From NCBI RefSeq assembly GCF_028768465.1, contig NZ_CP118225.1, forward strand, positions 5,003,001-5,067,000: DNA of 64,000 bases, given 5' to 3'. The DNA is from Rhodopirellula sp. P2 (lineage in GTDB: Bacteria; Planctomycetota; Planctomycetia; Pirellulales; Pirellulaceae). The notes under the pieces were generated by a model. The model ran no database searches and was not told the origin of the DNA. It worked only from the letters and a program-made list of their open reading frames with translations. The translations under genes were made by a program, and so were the position numbers. Shown piece after piece: positions 9,701 through 18,197 of this stretch. Positions within the stretch are counted from its first letter, which is position 1. Each line of letters starts with the position of its first letter.

Positions 9701-10203
9701 GCCTTCGTGAGATTGCCCGATTGAATCAGCAACCCGATGTACTCAATCTTCAAATCCGTTTGGCCGGGAAACTCTCGAAAGAGATCTTCAAACCGTTTGA
9801 GAGCCAGCGGAATGTCCCCCAGGCTCACGGCATTGCGGACCGCGCGAAGCAGAATGCCCTGACGGATCTCTTGATCCGAATCGGGGGTTGGCAGATCCTC
9901 CGGTGGCCGAGACGGGGCGGGAAGTGTCTCCAGTTCAACCGCGTTGTCTTTCGCAACCCTGGCTCTCTCCTTGTGTTGAGCCCATCGAATGGAGATCCCC
10001 TCCCGTTCGCGAACGGATTGCGATTGAGAGACCGAAGGCAAACGAAATGGGGTGGAGAATCCATCTTCGCCGATCGTGGGGGCCACCCACGATGCCGTCG
10101 ACAGAACCACAGCCATGCAGACACCGAACGAGCGCACGCAATGACGCGATCGCAAATGGGGTTCGGCAGCGGTGATCCGACGACGGTGCAAATCAAGTTT
10201 CAC
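6754..10203 (-). CDS. TPR-repeat outer-membrane protein, BcsC/PgaA-like exporter
   Basis: A 1149-residue protein. After a hydrophobic export segment (CMAVVLSTASWVAPTIG) there are about 750 residues of TPR-type helical pairs (for example LKIEYIGLLIQSGNLTKAEQ). From about residue 850 the sequence changes to alternating polar/aromatic strands and ends in TIRFP, as outer-membrane beta-barrels do. This order, periplasmic TPR scaffold then C-terminal barrel, is that of BcsC and PgaA, which pass cellulose or poly-GlcNAc across the outer membrane. It is convergent with the BcsA gene (240 bases between), which supports the export role. The start is a GTG at 10203 without a visible Shine-Dalgarno; an in-frame ATG at 10116 would cut into the signal region. 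Assignment to BcsC in particular is inference. Confidence 0.8.
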   Translation of the reverse strand: MKLDLHRRRITAAEPHLRSRHCVRSFGVCMAVVLSTASWVAPTIGEDGFSTPFRLPSVSQSQSVREREGISIRWAQHKERARVAKDNAVELETLPAPSRPPEDLPTPDSDQEIRQGILLRAVRNAVSLGDIPLALKRFEDLFREFPGQTDLKIEYIGLLIQSGNLTKAEQSLKVLVDQFPDSTPFLILHAELLIQQGKHLNAERSLRKIVESGEANVDVLISFARVLAWQGNVVEALEVYQRHLRDLPGLPLPNELAIAELLIEIQQPGDAIAGLLRLYESDPGNPQVLVMLVLANSRMGENVVIHRYLEELQSNPEFSFDSRIELADTLYRDGADRLALMVYQSASVLRPNHVATQTKIVRVLVRLFDMNGAKAVLDSIAETNAGTPDHRLVRLETANYQTAVGEHAKAFAIYRSLLVENEDDELAQIGLGTLYHAIGDDRAAETVFRNLGTKQSHSVQMLAESLLQQNRLGEAIQTLRQSSHTTSLNHEAAIADILLRGRDYASAESVCVAALAGAQGTALDAATKIQLRTTLGLSQLKQGRFAEAEDTLQETRRMQGGDSAKLRYGLYRCLIALDREAEAEQVLSDERNSFAPMTKDRVTIAQLAMADCECKLAERLLQQALMFDPSNVYLMILLGESRSMCNRCSGDCDDRSSFVSALAASPMNTRARLGLARSYTRTNDFRLANKSFDMILTAFPQHETARIENARMHYAWKGVDAANHAYAEAKARHRPQEFLPGASLMHSDLNTLQVEYEQASHRLQLIEAERKAKYYKDWKPRTALANYQSLLQLDPTNQEAQFDLGQVHSGLNQTQKAIARYDCLLSQDPCHTEALIAKRRMQLESRPQILNSFQFEFRSGRQGLTDLTSLRLDTRVVKPIGDQDEYLVAGYAHRFLRPKQGEDADGNVAILGFQTKPWDHLRLFALAELEQYDQGFSTRVPFRAGLNWRTPADVHLGLVGFLENIAANGESIRQDTFRGGLELSAATNFSWRWDAAAMYRLAGYSDDNFSQEVLVQNNYLLIPGRTQLRWKTDWNLIAFNESTRFNADPNDLTGILHPYFSPSAFTFASSGMEVRKWLSPHNFHGADSHWVSAYGGVRIDSDSVGYGLFEAAAHRDHQGWLSAEVKTSVILSEVYNSVGVGGLFTIRFP

Positions 10204-10433
10204 GACAGAGAGAACGGCCGCGCATCCAACATGGGTGCGGACCAGACATCTTGGTATCGGTTGTTTCGAATGTGCCGATTAGGCAAAACGAACCCACCAA
10301 CTTCTCCTGTTCGCAAAAAACCGCTGGAAGACCGGGGAGGAGCCCAAAAAATCCCCCAAAATTGCCCCCGCGTTCTCAGGCGGTTAGTCTATGCCCTTCC
10401 ATTCATCCCCGATTCCACCCTGAAGAGCCCGCC

Positions 10434-11906
10434 ATGAGCGACCGACGCGAATTCCTCAAAACCTCGGCTGCAGCCGCGACTATCTCTGCCGCGACCTTCT
10501 CCGCCGCAACCACGACCAGCCAACCGGCCTCGGCGGCCCCCGCCGGCAGCAACGAACGCATGCGAATCGGGTTCATCGGTCCCGGCGGCCGAGGCTTCGG
10601 TGCTCACGTCAAATCGCTCTGCAAACATCACCAGGCAGGTCGCAAGATTGACCTCGTCGCTGTCGCCGAAGTGTTCGAAACCCAACGGGACACCGTCGCC
10701 GATTACATCGAAAAGGCCACCAAAACCAAACCGGCCAAGTACGTCGACTACCGCGACATGATCGAGAAAGAAAATCTCGACGCCGTCTGCATCGGAACCC
10801 CCGATCACTGGCACCACCGCCAAACCGTTGACGCTCTCGAAGCCGGACTGAACGTCTATTGCGAAAAGCCAATGACGAAGACCGTCCAAGAAGCCTTCGA
10901 CGTTGAAGACAAGTGGCGTGCCAGCGGCAAAGTCATGCAGGTCGGTGTGCAGTCAACCAGCCTCCCCGTTTGGGACGAGGTCAACGCATTGCTTCGCGAA
11001 GGCAAACTCGGCAAAGTCCTGGGTTTCCAAACCGAATACTTCCGCAACTCCGATGTCGGACAATGGCGTTATTACAAACTCACGCCTGACATGACTCCCA
11101 AAACGATTGACTGGAAACGTTGGCTGGGAACCGAACACGACCTCGCCGAAGACGTGCCATTCGATCGCGAAGTCTACAAGCAATGGCGTCGTTTCTGGCC
11201 GTTCGGCAGCGGCATGTTCACGGACCTGTTCGTTCACCGCACCACTTCCATGTTGAAAGCCACCGGCCTTCGCGTGCCAGGTCGTGTCGTCGGTGGTGGT
11301 GGCATCTACCTGGAGTACGACGGTCGCGATGTGCCTGACGTTGCCACGGTCGTTGCCGACTTCAATGAAGGCGTCCAAGGCTTGGTCACCGCGACGATGT
11401 GCAACGAAGAATCACGTGTCAATCAATTGATTCGTGGCCATTACGGAACGTTCGCATTTGGCAACGGTGAATCGTTTGACGGGTTTGACTTCATCCCGGA
11501 ACGCGGCCCGGTCACTCACGTGCGACAAGAAGCCGAACGAATCACCACCAATCCAATCGACAACACCACCATGGCTCACTTCGCCAACTGGTTGGATGCC
11601 TGTGAAGCCGGTGACCCATCGCTTTGCAACAACCAACCCGACCTCGGTGCGGCTGCCATGTCGGTCGTCAACCTCGGTGCCCAAAGCTACCGCCAAGGCA
11701 AAGTCTTCTTTGTCGACGAAGATCACAAGATCTCCGACCAAGATCCGGGTTGGGCAGCCAAGTGGGAAGAACGATCCGCCAATGGCGGCCCCGCTGTCCA
11801 CATCCCAGGCTGGAACGCAGGCGACTACGGCAGCGAACAACGAGACCCTGACTACATGCAGTACGGCGGCCCCTGGATCAACGGCAAAGACCCGTTCCAA
11901 GGCTAG
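10434..11906 (+). CDS. Tat-exported Gfo/Idh/MocA family oxidoreductase
   Basis: A 490-residue NAD(P)-dependent sugar oxidoreductase homologue. The N-terminus has a twin-arginine signal (DRREFLKTSAAAA) followed by an Ala/Thr-rich hydrophobic stretch, so it is probably folded with cofactor before export. The Rossmann part shows GFIGPGGRGFG and the family EKP motif in YCEKPMTKT. The C-terminal half contains the usual alpha/beta domain. Many planctomycete genomes hold dozens of exported members; the substrate cannot be deduced. The ATG at 10434 is chosen because the Tat motif starts immediately after it; upstream in-frame codons add 61 residues without signal character. The gene is divergent from the TPR-barrel gene, with 230 bases between. 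Confidence 0.9.
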   Translation: MSDRREFLKTSAAAATISAATFSAATTTSQPASAAPAGSNERMRIGFIGPGGRGFGAHVKSLCKHHQAGRKIDLVAVAEVFETQRDTVADYIEKATKTKPAKYVDYRDMIEKENLDAVCIGTPDHWHHRQTVDALEAGLNVYCEKPMTKTVQEAFDVEDKWRASGKVMQVGVQSTSLPVWDEVNALLREGKLGKVLGFQTEYFRNSDVGQWRYYKLTPDMTPKTIDWKRWLGTEHDLAEDVPFDREVYKQWRRFWPFGSGMFTDLFVHRTTSMLKATGLRVPGRVVGGGGIYLEYDGRDVPDVATVVADFNEGVQGLVTATMCNEESRVNQLIRGHYGTFAFGNGESFDGFDFIPERGPVTHVRQEAERITTNPIDNTTMAHFANWLDACEAGDPSLCNNQPDLGAAAMSVVNLGAQSYRQGKVFFVDEDHKISDQDPGWAAKWEERSANGGPAVHIPGWNAGDYGSEQRDPDYMQYGGPWINGKDPFQG

Positions 11907-11938
11907 ACTGCTTGCCTGCCACGGCAGTCGGCGAGTTT

Positions 11939-11977
11939 CATTCGTAGCGAAAGTCATCGAGACTTTCGCTACGAATG
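11939..11977. repeat. Perfect 17-bp hairpin behind the oxidoreductase gene
   Basis: The arms cattcgtagcgaaagtc (11939-11955) and its exact reverse complement (11961-11977) enclose a 5-base loop, atcga. It starts 33 bases after the oxidoreductase stop. There is no T-run after it, so it is either a rho-independent-like transcript end without U-tract or a REP-like intergenic repeat. The 13-base core tagcgaaagtc/gactttcgcta is not found elsewhere in the window. Confidence 0.85.
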
Positions 11978-12559
11978 ATGGTGACATTCACACGGATGGA
12001 GTCCTTCTCCGCGTCCCAATTTGTCCTGTAAGAGTCACGATGAACGTACGGTTGTTCGCTGTTGCCGCCGCACTTGTTTTGCCAATCTCGCCAACAACTT
12101 GACCTCCCGCGCGTGGGCCATTCGCATCGACTGAACGAACAACCTCACTCAGCGGACGCCCCAAAAGGGGACGGGGGTCTTTTCAGCGACAGACCCAGCC
12201 GCAAACTCCGTGTCGCCCTGGCGATTCCCTCTCCCCGTAGGCTGGAGCAACCGGGAAGTCGGTTGCCATTCGCTGATTGGCTAACGCGACGGACTTCGAT
12301 TTGAAAAGCGACACGCTGTTGCCGAAAGTCCGAATTTTCGATCTGCTCGTGGGAATTGCGATCCTGGCTCTGCACTGGTTTGTTGTGCGGCCATTTCATC
12401 TCCTCGTCCATCCACCTTACCGAACAACTGAACTCTCAGCGTCCAACCATTGCTAACCCCCAGATTGCTCACTGGTTCGCCGCCAACCATCCTCGGCAAC
12501 CTGCTTTCCTAGCACAGCAACGGCTATTCACGCCCACCGAATCGATCACCGTTCGCAAC
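11978..12559. other. Gene-poor stretch with short remnants
   Basis: No gene with support crosses this stretch. At 12040-12102 a 20-codon frame (MNVRLFAVAAALVLPISPTT) looks like a signal peptide cut off by a stop, possibly the remains of an exported protein gene. A small membrane-protein frame at 12301-12456 is listed separately. The segment around 12145-12185 carries a C-run/G-run imperfect hairpin (gccccaaaaggggac). Confidence 0.4.
12301..12456 (+). CDS. Possible small membrane protein
   Basis: A 51-codon frame beginning with TTG. It contains a single hydrophobic helix preceded by a charged stretch ([17 protein letters not shown]), a pattern common in small planctomycete membrane proteins of unknown role. 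The start codon is weak, no Shine-Dalgarno is visible, and the surroundings look decayed, so it could be a fragment. Function is unknown. Confidence 0.3.
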   Translation: MKSDTLLPKVRIFDLLVGIAILALHWFVVRPFHLLVHPPYRTTELSASNHC

Positions 12560-13129
12560 ATGAATCCAAACATTGATCCTGCCACCGACATCGTTGCCTA
12601 CAACCGTGCGGCCTGGGACAGTCAGGTGCGAAAAGGAAATCGTTGGACGATTCCTGTCACGCCAGAGGAAATCGAGCGTGCTCGCGTTGGTGATTGGAGC
12701 ATCGTCCTGACGCCAGAAAAGCCCGTGCCTCGCGAATGGTTTCCCGATTTTACCGGCGGACCTGTTGAAGTGCTCTGCCTGGCCGGAAGCGGAGGACAAC
12801 AATCTCCCATCCTCGCCGCGGCGGGTGCCAAGGTGACTGTGTTTGACAACTCGCCAGCCCAACTTTCACAGGACCAAATGGTGGCCGAGCGAGAAGGCTT
12901 GGATATCAAACTCGTTCAGGGCGACATGGCCGGCCTTTCCGAACTGGCGGATGAATCATTTGACCTGATTGTGCATCCTTGTTCCAACTGTTTCGTGCCC
13001 AACGTCCTGCCGGCTTGGATAGAAGCCTCGCGGGTCATCGAAGCCGGCTGCAACGCCTTCGTCATTCCTTCGCGTCACATCATCCAAGCCGGCATCGTCT
13101 GGGACAAATTCGCCTGCATGGCTCCCTAG
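12560..13129 (+). pseudogene. Truncated class I SAM-dependent methyltransferase
   Basis: The first about 155 of 189 residues match the Methyltransf_11 group: an N-terminal [17 protein letters not shown] segment, the SAM-binding loop [11 protein letters not shown], the acidic end of strand 2 in [15 protein letters not shown] and [15 protein letters not shown]. Members usually run to about 250-270 residues. Here the family pattern breaks after [11 protein letters not shown], where an R-V-L-x-P-G-G turn is expected, and the frame stops about 25 residues later. The stop is followed within 20 bases by a GC-rich hairpin repeat. The 3' part is therefore likely lost by rearrangement. A shortened functional protein cannot be excluded. 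The ATG at 12560 fits the family N-terminus. Confidence 0.65.
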
Positions 13130-13145
13130 GAGTCCACGTTGATAG

Positions 13146-13165
13146 CTCGGGGTGCAAGCCCCGAG
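13146..13165. repeat. GC-rich hairpin, ctcgggg/ccccgag type
   Basis: Arms of 7 bases (ctcgggg and ccccgag) enclose tgcaag. The arms are the same as those in the paired hairpins at 42017, 42285 and 62455, so this belongs to the window's recurring GC-rich hairpin family. It lies directly behind the truncated methyltransferase gene. Confidence 0.7.
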
Positions 13166-13249
13166 AACACTCCCCAATCATTCCTTCCAACCTGCTTATA
13201 CTGGACGACGACTGGTCAACCTTGTCTGTTGCAATATGTGGAGGAGAGC

Positions 13250-13744
13250 ATGAGGCGTAGAAGAGCAACATTCTCGTGGCTACTTGCTTGTTCCTTCGTG
13301 TTTTGCATCGGTTTTTCGGGACCGCTCTTGAAGATTGGAAGGGCACTGAATCGTTCTCGCATTGCCGCATCAGCCCCGACCGCAACCGATCAATCACCCT
13401 CCATCCGTTGGACCGAAGATCAGATTGTTGGCTGGCATTATTCCCTTGTATCAGAGACACGCATTGCGAACTTTGGTTTTTACGCGGAAGCTGGAACCGC
13501 AAGTATTGGCGAACCGCCCGAAATGAACTTGCCTCATCTTGGAATCAAGGCTGGCGACACGCAGATCATGGAAGTGGAGATGTGCGGCGTCTACTGGCGT
13601 GTCACTCCAGCGGGTTCGCTTTCGCTTACTGTTCCTGACACCGACTACTCTGCTGATCTGCGACTGGTCTACCTTGACGATCAAGTCGCCTCCGTTTGGA
13701 ACGTCACACGAAGCGAAGCCGAGGTTTACATTCGATCCCGATAG
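13250..13744 (+). CDS. Hypothetical protein with N-terminal membrane anchor
   Basis: A 164-residue protein of unknown function. The ATG is preceded by a strong GGAGGAG Shine-Dalgarno. Residues 6-27 form a basic-then-hydrophobic segment (TFSWLLACSFVFCIGFSG), either a signal peptide or a single anchor. The rest is a soluble, beta-rich domain without a recognised motif. The following lipoprotein gene begins about 100 bases downstream on the same strand, so they may form one transcript. Confidence 0.65.
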   Translation: MRRRRATFSWLLACSFVFCIGFSGPLLKIGRALNRSRIAASAPTATDQSPSIRWTEDQIVGWHYSLVSETRIANFGFYAEAGTASIGEPPEMNLPHLGIKAGDTQIMEVEMCGVYWRVTPAGSLSLTVPDTDYSADLRLVYLDDQVASVWNVTRSEAEVYIRSR

Positions 13745-13842
13745 AACGTCAACAAAAGTGGATAGCAAACAAATCGAACTGCCCGAATTTTTTCGGCCGA
13801 TCCGATGAAAGTGCGAAACGCTCTTCGAATCTGTGGAATGTC

Positions 13843-14316
13843 ATGAGAACACTGTTGCTGACAATCGCCACGACACTGCCGATGTTCGGTTGTGGTCCGA
13901 CTCAACGCTCGTTTCCAACGGCCGCGGAAGTGCCAGACGGCTCGCATTTACTGCTTCCTCCAGAGGCTTCCGACATTGTCCTTACCGAACACGGGGGTTT
14001 TCATACTGCCGTGTTCACCTGCCCCCAGTCCGCCGTCGAGCGATTCATCACCAATCTGCGTTCCGAACGTCCTTTCCTAAACGGGTCAGATCCTGTTTCG
14101 GGAACACCGATCATCAATCCGGACAACGATCCGCTCATCCAGCAACAGACGTTCGATTTACGCCAGCGGGAATTTGCCATTCGCTTCGGGAACGCTCAGG
14201 CATTCCATGCGAACTTGTTGTGCTACGGAGTGGCCTTGTCGCGGAGAGGCGGCAACCTGGGAATGTTGTTCGATCCGAACAACTCGCGATGCTACCTCTA
14301 CACCGCGTACAGATAG
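13843..14316 (+). CDS. Predicted lipoprotein, unknown function
   Basis: A 157-residue protein starting MRTLLLTIATTLPMFGC; Cys17 follows a lipobox-like PMFG and would be lipidated after signal-peptidase II cleavage. The mature part has no recognised domain. An in-frame upstream start would put 49 hydrophilic residues in front of the signal sequence, so the ATG at 13843 is preferred. It follows the anchored hypothetical protein on the same strand. Confidence 0.65.
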   Translation: MRTLLLTIATTLPMFGCGPTQRSFPTAAEVPDGSHLLLPPEASDIVLTEHGGFHTAVFTCPQSAVERFITNLRSERPFLNGSDPVSGTPIINPDNDPLIQQQTFDLRQREFAIRFGNAQAFHANLLCYGVALSRRGGNLGMLFDPNNSRCYLYTAYR

Positions 14317-14572
14317 TTGTCCGCCTCAGAAAACGGGCACGACTCCGCGTCCGAGCAGCCACAATCGATTTGATGGATTGATGGACCACAGAGCCCATCT
14401 TCATCAGAGCCAACAGCAACTCTCTGTACCTACTTCGCGTTGCACCACCGACGCCATGACGCACAGATGGCTAGCAAGAGTCTAGAATTTGGATCTTGCC
14501 GTTTGTCGCCGTTGAAACCCGCTGGGACTTGAAACGAACCAGCGTGCCCAGCAAAATTTGAATCGAACCATC

Positions 14573-15112
14573 ATGACGAAATCTTTCACCAGGGATTGGC
14601 TGGATTTGTGGCACCGGTTGCACGACGACCCAGCGATTCCTTCCTTCAAAAAACCGGACGACATGGCGGGCGTTCTTGCCGATCTCCGATGCGATCGCGA
14701 ACGTCTGGCCATGGCTTTTCAGCCACTTCCATGCGGAGAGGAGATCCTCACGCGCCTGCAGTTCTGTATCGGCGCCGAGCCAGATCACGACACCTTCTAT
14801 CTCGTACCATCGCCCCTGGAATCGACGGATGAAGAACTTCGAAGTCTGGTGCTCGATTCGATTCATCGGGCCAGCCAATGCTGCGGAACGGAGCCAATCA
14901 TCTCGCAGACGTCTTACGAGGAAGACGAGCGGAGATCACCGGAATCAACAACGAAGCGAATGGTGCCGATCGAATCGTTGACGGATTGCGGAATCAATCC
15001 AAGTACGACCAAACAGCTGCAAACAGATCGTTTCTTGCGAGTAGCACGGCAGGGTCAGCAGCCGCCAAGACCCTCGCTGACAGAGTCGTTGATGAAGCTC
15101 GCTATCGAATAG
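14573..15112 (+). CDS. Uncertain hypothetical protein
   Basis: A 179-codon frame without recognised motifs. Codon-position composition (rough hand count: third position GC-rich, second position GC-poor) suits coding on this strand, and both neighbours are on this strand. However, an overlapping frame on the minus strand (14471-14866) is also protein-like, because the two frames share codon boundaries. The protein has an unusual number of cysteines. It may be a gene fragment; no function is proposed. Confidence 0.35.
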   Translation: MTKSFTRDWLDLWHRLHDDPAIPSFKKPDDMAGVLADLRCDRERLAMAFQPLPCGEEILTRLQFCIGAEPDHDTFYLVPSPLESTDEELRSLVLDSIHRASQCCGTEPIISQTSYEEDERRSPESTTKRMVPIESLTDCGINPSTTKQLQTDRFLRVARQGQQPPRPSLTESLMKLAIE

Positions 15113-15248
15113 CGATTCGTCATCACCATTCTTGTTCCGCCAGACAACATGTCTCGGATTCCCCCAACCTGACATTGCATCTCCCCCCGGAGTTTTGATA
15201 ACGCGAAAGAAGTCCTTTCCTCATTCATGCAACCAAGACGCGGTTTCG

Positions 15249-15671
15249 ATGAATCAACTGCCCCAAACGACCGCCGTTTTGGTTGTGATGCTTGTGTTTG
15301 CGGGCTGCAGATCTGCTCCCAAAGACACATCGGAGATGGACGCGATCCTGAAAACCGTGGTCTACGACACATCGGTTCCAGTCATTCCTGCGTCGTTCCC
15401 GGTTGCTTATTCGTCTTCGACACCCGCGACGTCGGAACCGGCTGCGTCAGCCCCCAAACTCAAAGTCACGTTCGCAGAGAGAACCAAAGCAACGGGGAGA
15501 TTCGTCGGTGATGGCCTGAAAGCAACTGCGGGGTTCATCCTGCTGGGCGGCATCAAAATCGTGGAAGCCTCTCTTGGTTTGGGCGACGATGATTCGACGA
15601 GCTATGGAAGTGCGGACAGGAAATTCAACCAATGGCTCGACGATCGGGATCGTTGGCGGAAAAATGATTGA
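15249..15671 (+). CDS. Predicted small lipoprotein
   Basis: A 140-residue protein starting MNQLPQTTAVLVVMLVFAGC, with a lipobox LVFAGC giving lipidated Cys20. A Ser/Ala/Pro-rich linker follows, then a Gly-rich hydrophobic stretch (ATAGFILLGGIKIVEA) and a charged tail. It has no family assignment. The ATG at 15249 is chosen because the signal peptide starts there. Confidence 0.65.
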   Translation: MNQLPQTTAVLVVMLVFAGCRSAPKDTSEMDAILKTVVYDTSVPVIPASFPVAYSSSTPATSEPAASAPKLKVTFAERTKATGRFVGDGLKATAGFILLGGIKIVEASLGLGDDDSTSYGSADRKFNQWLDDRDRWRKND

Positions 15672-15866
15672 TTGTCGTCCCTGAGACGCTCGCCGGCCCG
15701 CATCCACGCTTCCGACAAAATGGCACGATTCGAATCGGTGAGTTTTCCTGCGGGCTGTCTTCCGATTAAAAACGCATGGGGCCCACTTGCTGGCAGCTTG
15801 TCTGCCTGCCTGTTGGCGTTCGCCCATGTTCCAAATCCATCCGACTTCTTCTGACGCTACCTTTCC

Positions 15867-16451
15867 GTGATCATCCCCGAAAAGCCCGAGCACTTTGATG
15901 CGGTTCGCCAATTGACGATGGAAGCTTTTGCTTCTTCGACCTTCGGCCACCAGGGCGAGGCTGACCTCATCGAGACACTTCGCGAATGCTGCGCTGACAC
16001 ACTTTCATTGGTCGCGATCGTGGATCAACGCGTCGTCGGACACATTCTTTTTTCGCGGGCAGAAATTCGCGAGCCAACTTCTTTGTTAACGGATTCGTCG
16101 GAACTGGCTTCCCCGACACGGCGGTCTCCCATGCGGGGCATGGGGCTAGCTCCGATGTCAGTGCATCCTTCGCGTCAACGCAGCGGCATTGGTTCGATGC
16201 TGGTCAACGAAGGCCTCCGACGCCTCGATGAACTCGGCAACCGCTTCACGATTGTTGCCGGGCATCCAGACTACTACCCCCGATTTGGGTTTCGCCCAGC
16301 AAAAGAATTCTCCGTCTCGCACGGTTTTGCTGGCATGCCTCAGGAAGTGTTTTTCCTCCGCACTGCTTCGCCGTCTGATGACGCGGACCTTCCCAATGGC
16401 TTGGCGTATTACCACGCCGCCTTCGGTCCACAACACGAAACATCCCCATGA
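15867..16451 (+). CDS. GNAT family N-acetyltransferase (YhbS-like)
   Basis: A 194-residue acetyl-CoA-dependent acyltransferase. The GNAT fold is seen in the order of an N-terminal AVRQLTMEAF segment, strand VVGHILFS, the acetyl-CoA pyrophosphate loop RQRSGIGSMLV (Q/RxxGxG/A) and the YYPRFGFRPA segment characteristic of the YhbS subgroup. The start is a GTG at 15867. Substrate is unknown. A loop of about 20 residues between the third and fourth strands is longer than usual. Confidence 0.88.
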   Translation: MIIPEKPEHFDAVRQLTMEAFASSTFGHQGEADLIETLRECCADTLSLVAIVDQRVVGHILFSRAEIREPTSLLTDSSELASPTRRSPMRGMGLAPMSVHPSRQRSGIGSMLVNEGLRRLDELGNRFTIVAGHPDYYPRFGFRPAKEFSVSHGFAGMPQEVFFLRTASPSDDADLPNGLAYYHAAFGPQHETSP

Positions 16452-17015
16452 ATTAGCCGACATGGTTCCGGCGGAGTCCACACTTTCATTTCTGTCGCGT
16501 CGATGATGTCTGCGACTTTCCCAGGACTCCAACCGCCTCGCCTACCGGGATGTACAACTGCGATCGTTTTCGTCGTCCAATACACCTCCCATGGCCGCTA
16601 CGATCAAGGTCCACCCGGACAACTTCTCTTGCGGTTGTGAAAACGGTTTCGATCGCTGCACATCAACTGCTCGATGCGAGATCGTCCCAAGCCTCCGTGT
16701 TGTCGCCTACCAAGAAGAGCACATCGTGCTTCCATGCGTAGCGCCCGCGCAATCGATAGACCTGTCCCCTGCGATTTTTAGTGCATCGAATTTGTCTCTT
16801 CGGTCCAAGGCCCACGAAAACCAACATTCGAAGGACTCTAGCGACCGCTCATACGAAATCGCAGGCGTTGATTCGACCACTCCCAACCATCGTTTCACTA
16901 CAATCCCCACCGACTTCACAAAGTCGTTCGAGGTTGTCGGTCCCTGCTTTCTTGGATTGTCCAAGTTGCCGCGATCTTGCGAACAAATCGACTTTTCACG
17001 AACAGGCCCGCCGTC
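16452..17015. other. Intergenic stretch without recognised features
   Basis: Frames on both strands here are rich in Ser, Thr and Cys and have no signal peptide or motif, so none is called. No clear hairpin or repeat of the window's families was found. Confidence 0.4.
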
Positions 17016-17900
17016 ATGCCAGACACACGAATCCTCGCGTTGCTGATCGCTGCTGTTGTCCCGCTGACCTTTTGTCATGCAGAATCGTCAGGTTATGACC
17101 ACAACCGAATTGCAATGAGCTTTGACGGCAACAGCGCACCTGACAACGAATACAAATGGCCCACCGGAGACCCAGATGACTGGGGCGCCCTTCCTGCATC
17201 CTGTGCGATCATTGCGAAACTGGGACTCCAGGACAAACTGGTTCACTGTTCGTACAACAACTTCATCGATGCCCCAGCAGGTCCCGACGACAAAAACCAA
17301 CTCAAGATCAGTGCGGATGGCGTGGTCGCGCATTGGGGGTTTGACCGCGAGGTGTTTTTTGATGTGACCAAGCAACAACGGCAGGCAATCCAAACCTTGG
17401 CAACGGAAATGTCCAAGTCGACCGCAGAGGATCCGCTGTACTACATTCACGCTGGCCTGTCGGAGTTTGTTTATCTCGCAGTCGAAGAGGTCGTCCAAAG
17501 CGGCAAGGCGGATTCACTATCGCACGTTCATTTGGTGTCACACAGTGCGTTCAACGAAAACGAACAACGTCGTCCCCATCATCGAACCTGGAACGACATT
17601 CAGAAGCTCAGCGGGAATCGAATCCAGTACACAAAGATCAAAGACCAGAACGACAAGGGAAACGCGAATCATCTGTGGCATTCGGGCAATGACTTCTCCG
17701 TTTGGTTCTGGATGCGAGACCACCCCCAAGAGGACATCCGCTGGATGTACTCCAGGCTCAAAGCACACCGCGGGAATGTGGCTGACATCTCGGATTGTGG
17801 GATGCTGTTCTACTTGCTCGTCGGAGATGCGGATGGTGGACCTGCCAAATTCCGCGAATTCATTGGCGATGGAATCGACTCTGCCAACCAATCAAAATAG
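17016..17900 (+). CDS. Exported protein, possibly nucleoside-hydrolase-like
   Basis: A 294-residue protein with a signal peptide (ILALLIAAVVPLTFCHA). The mature protein opens with RIAMSFDGNSAPDN and an Asp-rich GDPDDWGALPA, resembling the Asp cluster (DxDxxxDD) with which nucleoside hydrolases hold Ca2+ and ribose, and later has HLVSHSAFNEN. The similarity is only by pattern, so the enzymatic role is inference. The ATG at 17016 places the signal peptide at the N-terminus; an upstream start adds 13 residues. It lies about 300 bases before the DUF1080 gene on the same strand. Confidence 0.65.
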   Translation: MPDTRILALLIAAVVPLTFCHAESSGYDHNRIAMSFDGNSAPDNEYKWPTGDPDDWGALPASCAIIAKLGLQDKLVHCSYNNFIDAPAGPDDKNQLKISADGVVAHWGFDREVFFDVTKQQRQAIQTLATEMSKSTAEDPLYYIHAGLSEFVYLAVEEVVQSGKADSLSHVHLVSHSAFNENEQRRPHHRTWNDIQKLSGNRIQYTKIKDQNDKGNANHLWHSGNDFSVWFWMRDHPQEDIRWMYSRLKAHRGNVADISDCGMLFYLLVGDADGGPAKFREFIGDGIDSANQSK

Positions 17901-18197
17901 TATGCCCTCAAGAATGGACTCCGACCAGCGTTTCACATTCGGTCAAACAATTGCCCCGAAGAATTTCGTCGGTCTGGGAGGAGCCCCAACGACGAATTGC
18001 ATCCAACGTGAGACGCGAGAATTTTCTGGAAGCGTGCTGCGTGCAAAGGGGGCCATGCATTCGTTGCCAGCGAATCAACTTGCCAACACAATGACGCCTC
18101 CCCGCGAACCGACTGAAGAAGCCAACGAACGACTTCGACGCTCATTTCCAACGGTTTCCCTCCTGCCCAACTTCCCTCCCTCCATTTGGATGCCCTC

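Noticed and set aside
14471-14866. Minus-strand frame of about 130 residues opposite the uncertain gene at 14573
   Set aside because: It shares codon boundaries with the plus-strand frame, so both look protein-like; neighbours and composition slightly favour the plus strand. Neither is well supported.
16591-17046. Plus-strand frame before the nucleoside-hydrolase-like gene
   Set aside because: Cys/Ser-rich with no signal or domain, and it overlaps the supported gene start in another frame.
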